From NCBI GenBank assembly GCA_964242305.1, contig CAXTBB010000013.1, positions 29,341 through 93,340 of the forward strand: DNA of 64,000 bases. The letters run 5' to 3'. The position numbers were made by a program, and so were the translations under genes. Shown in pieces: positions 63,289 to 64,000 of this stretch; position 1 is the first letter of the stretch; every line of letters begins with the position of its first letter. The notes under the pieces are model-generated. The model was not told the DNA's origin and searched no databases. It worked only from the letters and a program-made list of their open reading frames with translations. The stretch comes from DATLGB01 sp964242305. GTDB taxonomy: Bacteria > Actinomycetota > Thermoleophilia > Solirubrobacterales > Solirubrobacteraceae.

Positions 63289-64000
63289 TTCTCGTCGACC
63301 ACCTCGGCGTCGACGACCTCCTCCTCGTCAGAGGAAGCCGAGCTGCCGTTGTCGGAACCGTTGGTCGACGCCGCCTGCTCGGCCTGCGCCTTCTCGTACA
63401 TCGCCTCCGACACGCGGTGGAACGCGGTCTGCAGGCGGTCCGTCTTGGACCGGATGTCCTCGACGTCCTCGGAGGTCAGCGACTCGTTGACGTCCTTGAT
63501 GGCCGCCTGGATCTCCTCCTGGGAGGACGCGTCGACCGCGTCCCCGAGGTCCTTGAGCTGCTTCTCGGCGTTGTAGGCCGCGGACTCGGCGGAGTTGCGG
63601 GCCTCGACCAGCTCGCGCAGCCGCTTGTCCTCCTCGGCGTGCGACTCGGCGTCGGAGACCATGTTCTTGATCTCGTCGTCCGAGAGGCCCGACCCGGCCT
63701 TGATCTCGATCTTCTGCTCCTTGCCCGTGCCCAGGTCCTTCGCGGACACGTTGAGGATGCCGTTGGCGTCGATGTCGAAGGTGACCTCGACCTGCGGGAT
63801 GCCGCGCGGCGCGGGCGGGATGCCCGTGAGCTGGAACTTGCCTAGCGACTTGTTGTAGGTCGCCATCTCGCGCTCGCCCTGCAGGACGTGGATCTCGACG
63901 GACGGCTGGTTGTCCTCCGCGGTGGAGAACACCTCGCCCTTGCGCGTCGGGATCGTCGTGTTGCGCTCGATGAGCTTGGTCATCACGCCGCCCTTGGTCT
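63285..64000 (-). CDS. dnaK: Chaperone DnaK, C-terminal part
   Basis: The frame is open to the right edge; 238 codons plus stop are visible. VMTKLIERNTTIPTRKGEVF, QLTGIPPAPRGIPQVEVTFD and DANGILNVSAKDLGTGKEQK are the substrate-binding beta domain, followed by the helical lid and an acidic tail (SASSDEEEVVDAEVV). The nucleotide-binding domain lies outside the window. It is the first visible gene of the dnaK-grpE-dnaJ-hspR operon. Confidence 0.97.
   Translation of the reverse strand, partial: TKGGVMTKLIERNTTIPTRKGEVFSTAEDNQPSVEIHVLQGEREMATYNKSLGKFQLTGIPPAPRGIPQVEVTFDIDANGILNVSAKDLGTGKEQKIEIKAGSGLSDDEIKNMVSDAESHAEEDKRLRELVEARNSAESAAYNAEKQLKDLGDAVDASSQEEIQAAIKDVNESLTSEDVEDIRSKTDRLQTAFHRVSEAMYEKAQAEQAASTNGSDNGSSASSDEEEVVDAEVVDEK

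Overview
The window looks like a chromosomal segment of a very high-GC actinomycete, most likely class Thermoleophilia (Solirubrobacter/Conexibacter/Patulibacter-like). The pointers are the dnaK-grpE-dnaJ-hspR order, the GC-rich codon use, the number of GTG starts and the large secreted proteins. This placement is inference: no rRNA gene or other species-level marker is present.

Layout. (1) 1-3651: GC-rich chromosome with an M28 peptidase (cut at the left edge), a sulfotransferase, a GGCT-like hypothetical gene, tRNA-Val and an alpha/beta hydrolase. (2) 3685-4437: a decayed HTH gene next to two divergent tRNA genes, Glu(UUC) and Lys(UUU). (3) About 4409-31760: a lower-GC genomic island abutting tRNA-Lys. 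Its left arm is a mobilization module on the minus strand: large serine recombinase, ImmA-type protease, XRE repressor, an orphan DNA methyltransferase, a replication-relaxation protein, a VirD4/TraD-type coupling ATPase and several tiny proteins. Three copies of one palindrome, GTTCAC-N3-GTGAAC, lie in two good sigma70-type promoters: that of the repressor/protease/recombinase operon and that of the coupling-protein operon. This is the arrangement expected of an ImmR/ImmA-type switch. The middle holds cargo: an XRE-NBR1-Ig protein, a cyclopropane-synthase-like enzyme/membrane protein/hydrolase cassette, and a five-gene DNA-modification defence locus (C5 methylase, Vsr, MORC-like GHKL ATPase, PD-(D/E)XK DUF4420, Z1 ATPase). 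The right arm has a second serine recombinase with a C-terminal tandem repeat, an 825-aa secreted protein with two small partners, and remnants that include a paralogue of a small left-arm gene. The island therefore looks composite. No VirB4 or other channel genes are visible, so it is probably mobilizable rather than self-transmissible.

(4) 31805-33801: chromosome again (TetR regulator, membrane protein, hydrolase, DUF3072). (5) 33791-49723: a long minus-strand purine cluster in transcription order purD, purE, a GAF-GGDEF-HD-GYP gene, purB, an M24 peptidase, purC, purS, purQ, purL, purF, recQ, purN, purH, mostly joined by 4-bp stop/start overlaps. No purM or purK is present, and recQ sits between purF and purN. 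An assembly gap of 36 N falls inside purD. (6) 49811-61199: secreted ScyD-like protein, GYD protein, Ig-like protein, clpB with a HAIR-like operator, zinc-ribbon membrane protein, collagen-like secreted protein, a large AAA-LuxR regulator, a secreted beta-propeller-PASTA protein, and a decayed MFS transporter fused in frame to a secreted domain. (7) 61196-64000: hspR, dnaJ, grpE and the C-terminal part of dnaK, running off the right edge.

How it fits together: the purine genes supply most of the route from phosphoribosyl-pyrophosphate to IMP. HspR, encoded here with its DnaK partner, probably controls clpB about 7 kb away. The island repressor and protease probably control excision and transfer, while the Dcm-MORC-Z1 locus probably gives phage or plasmid defence.
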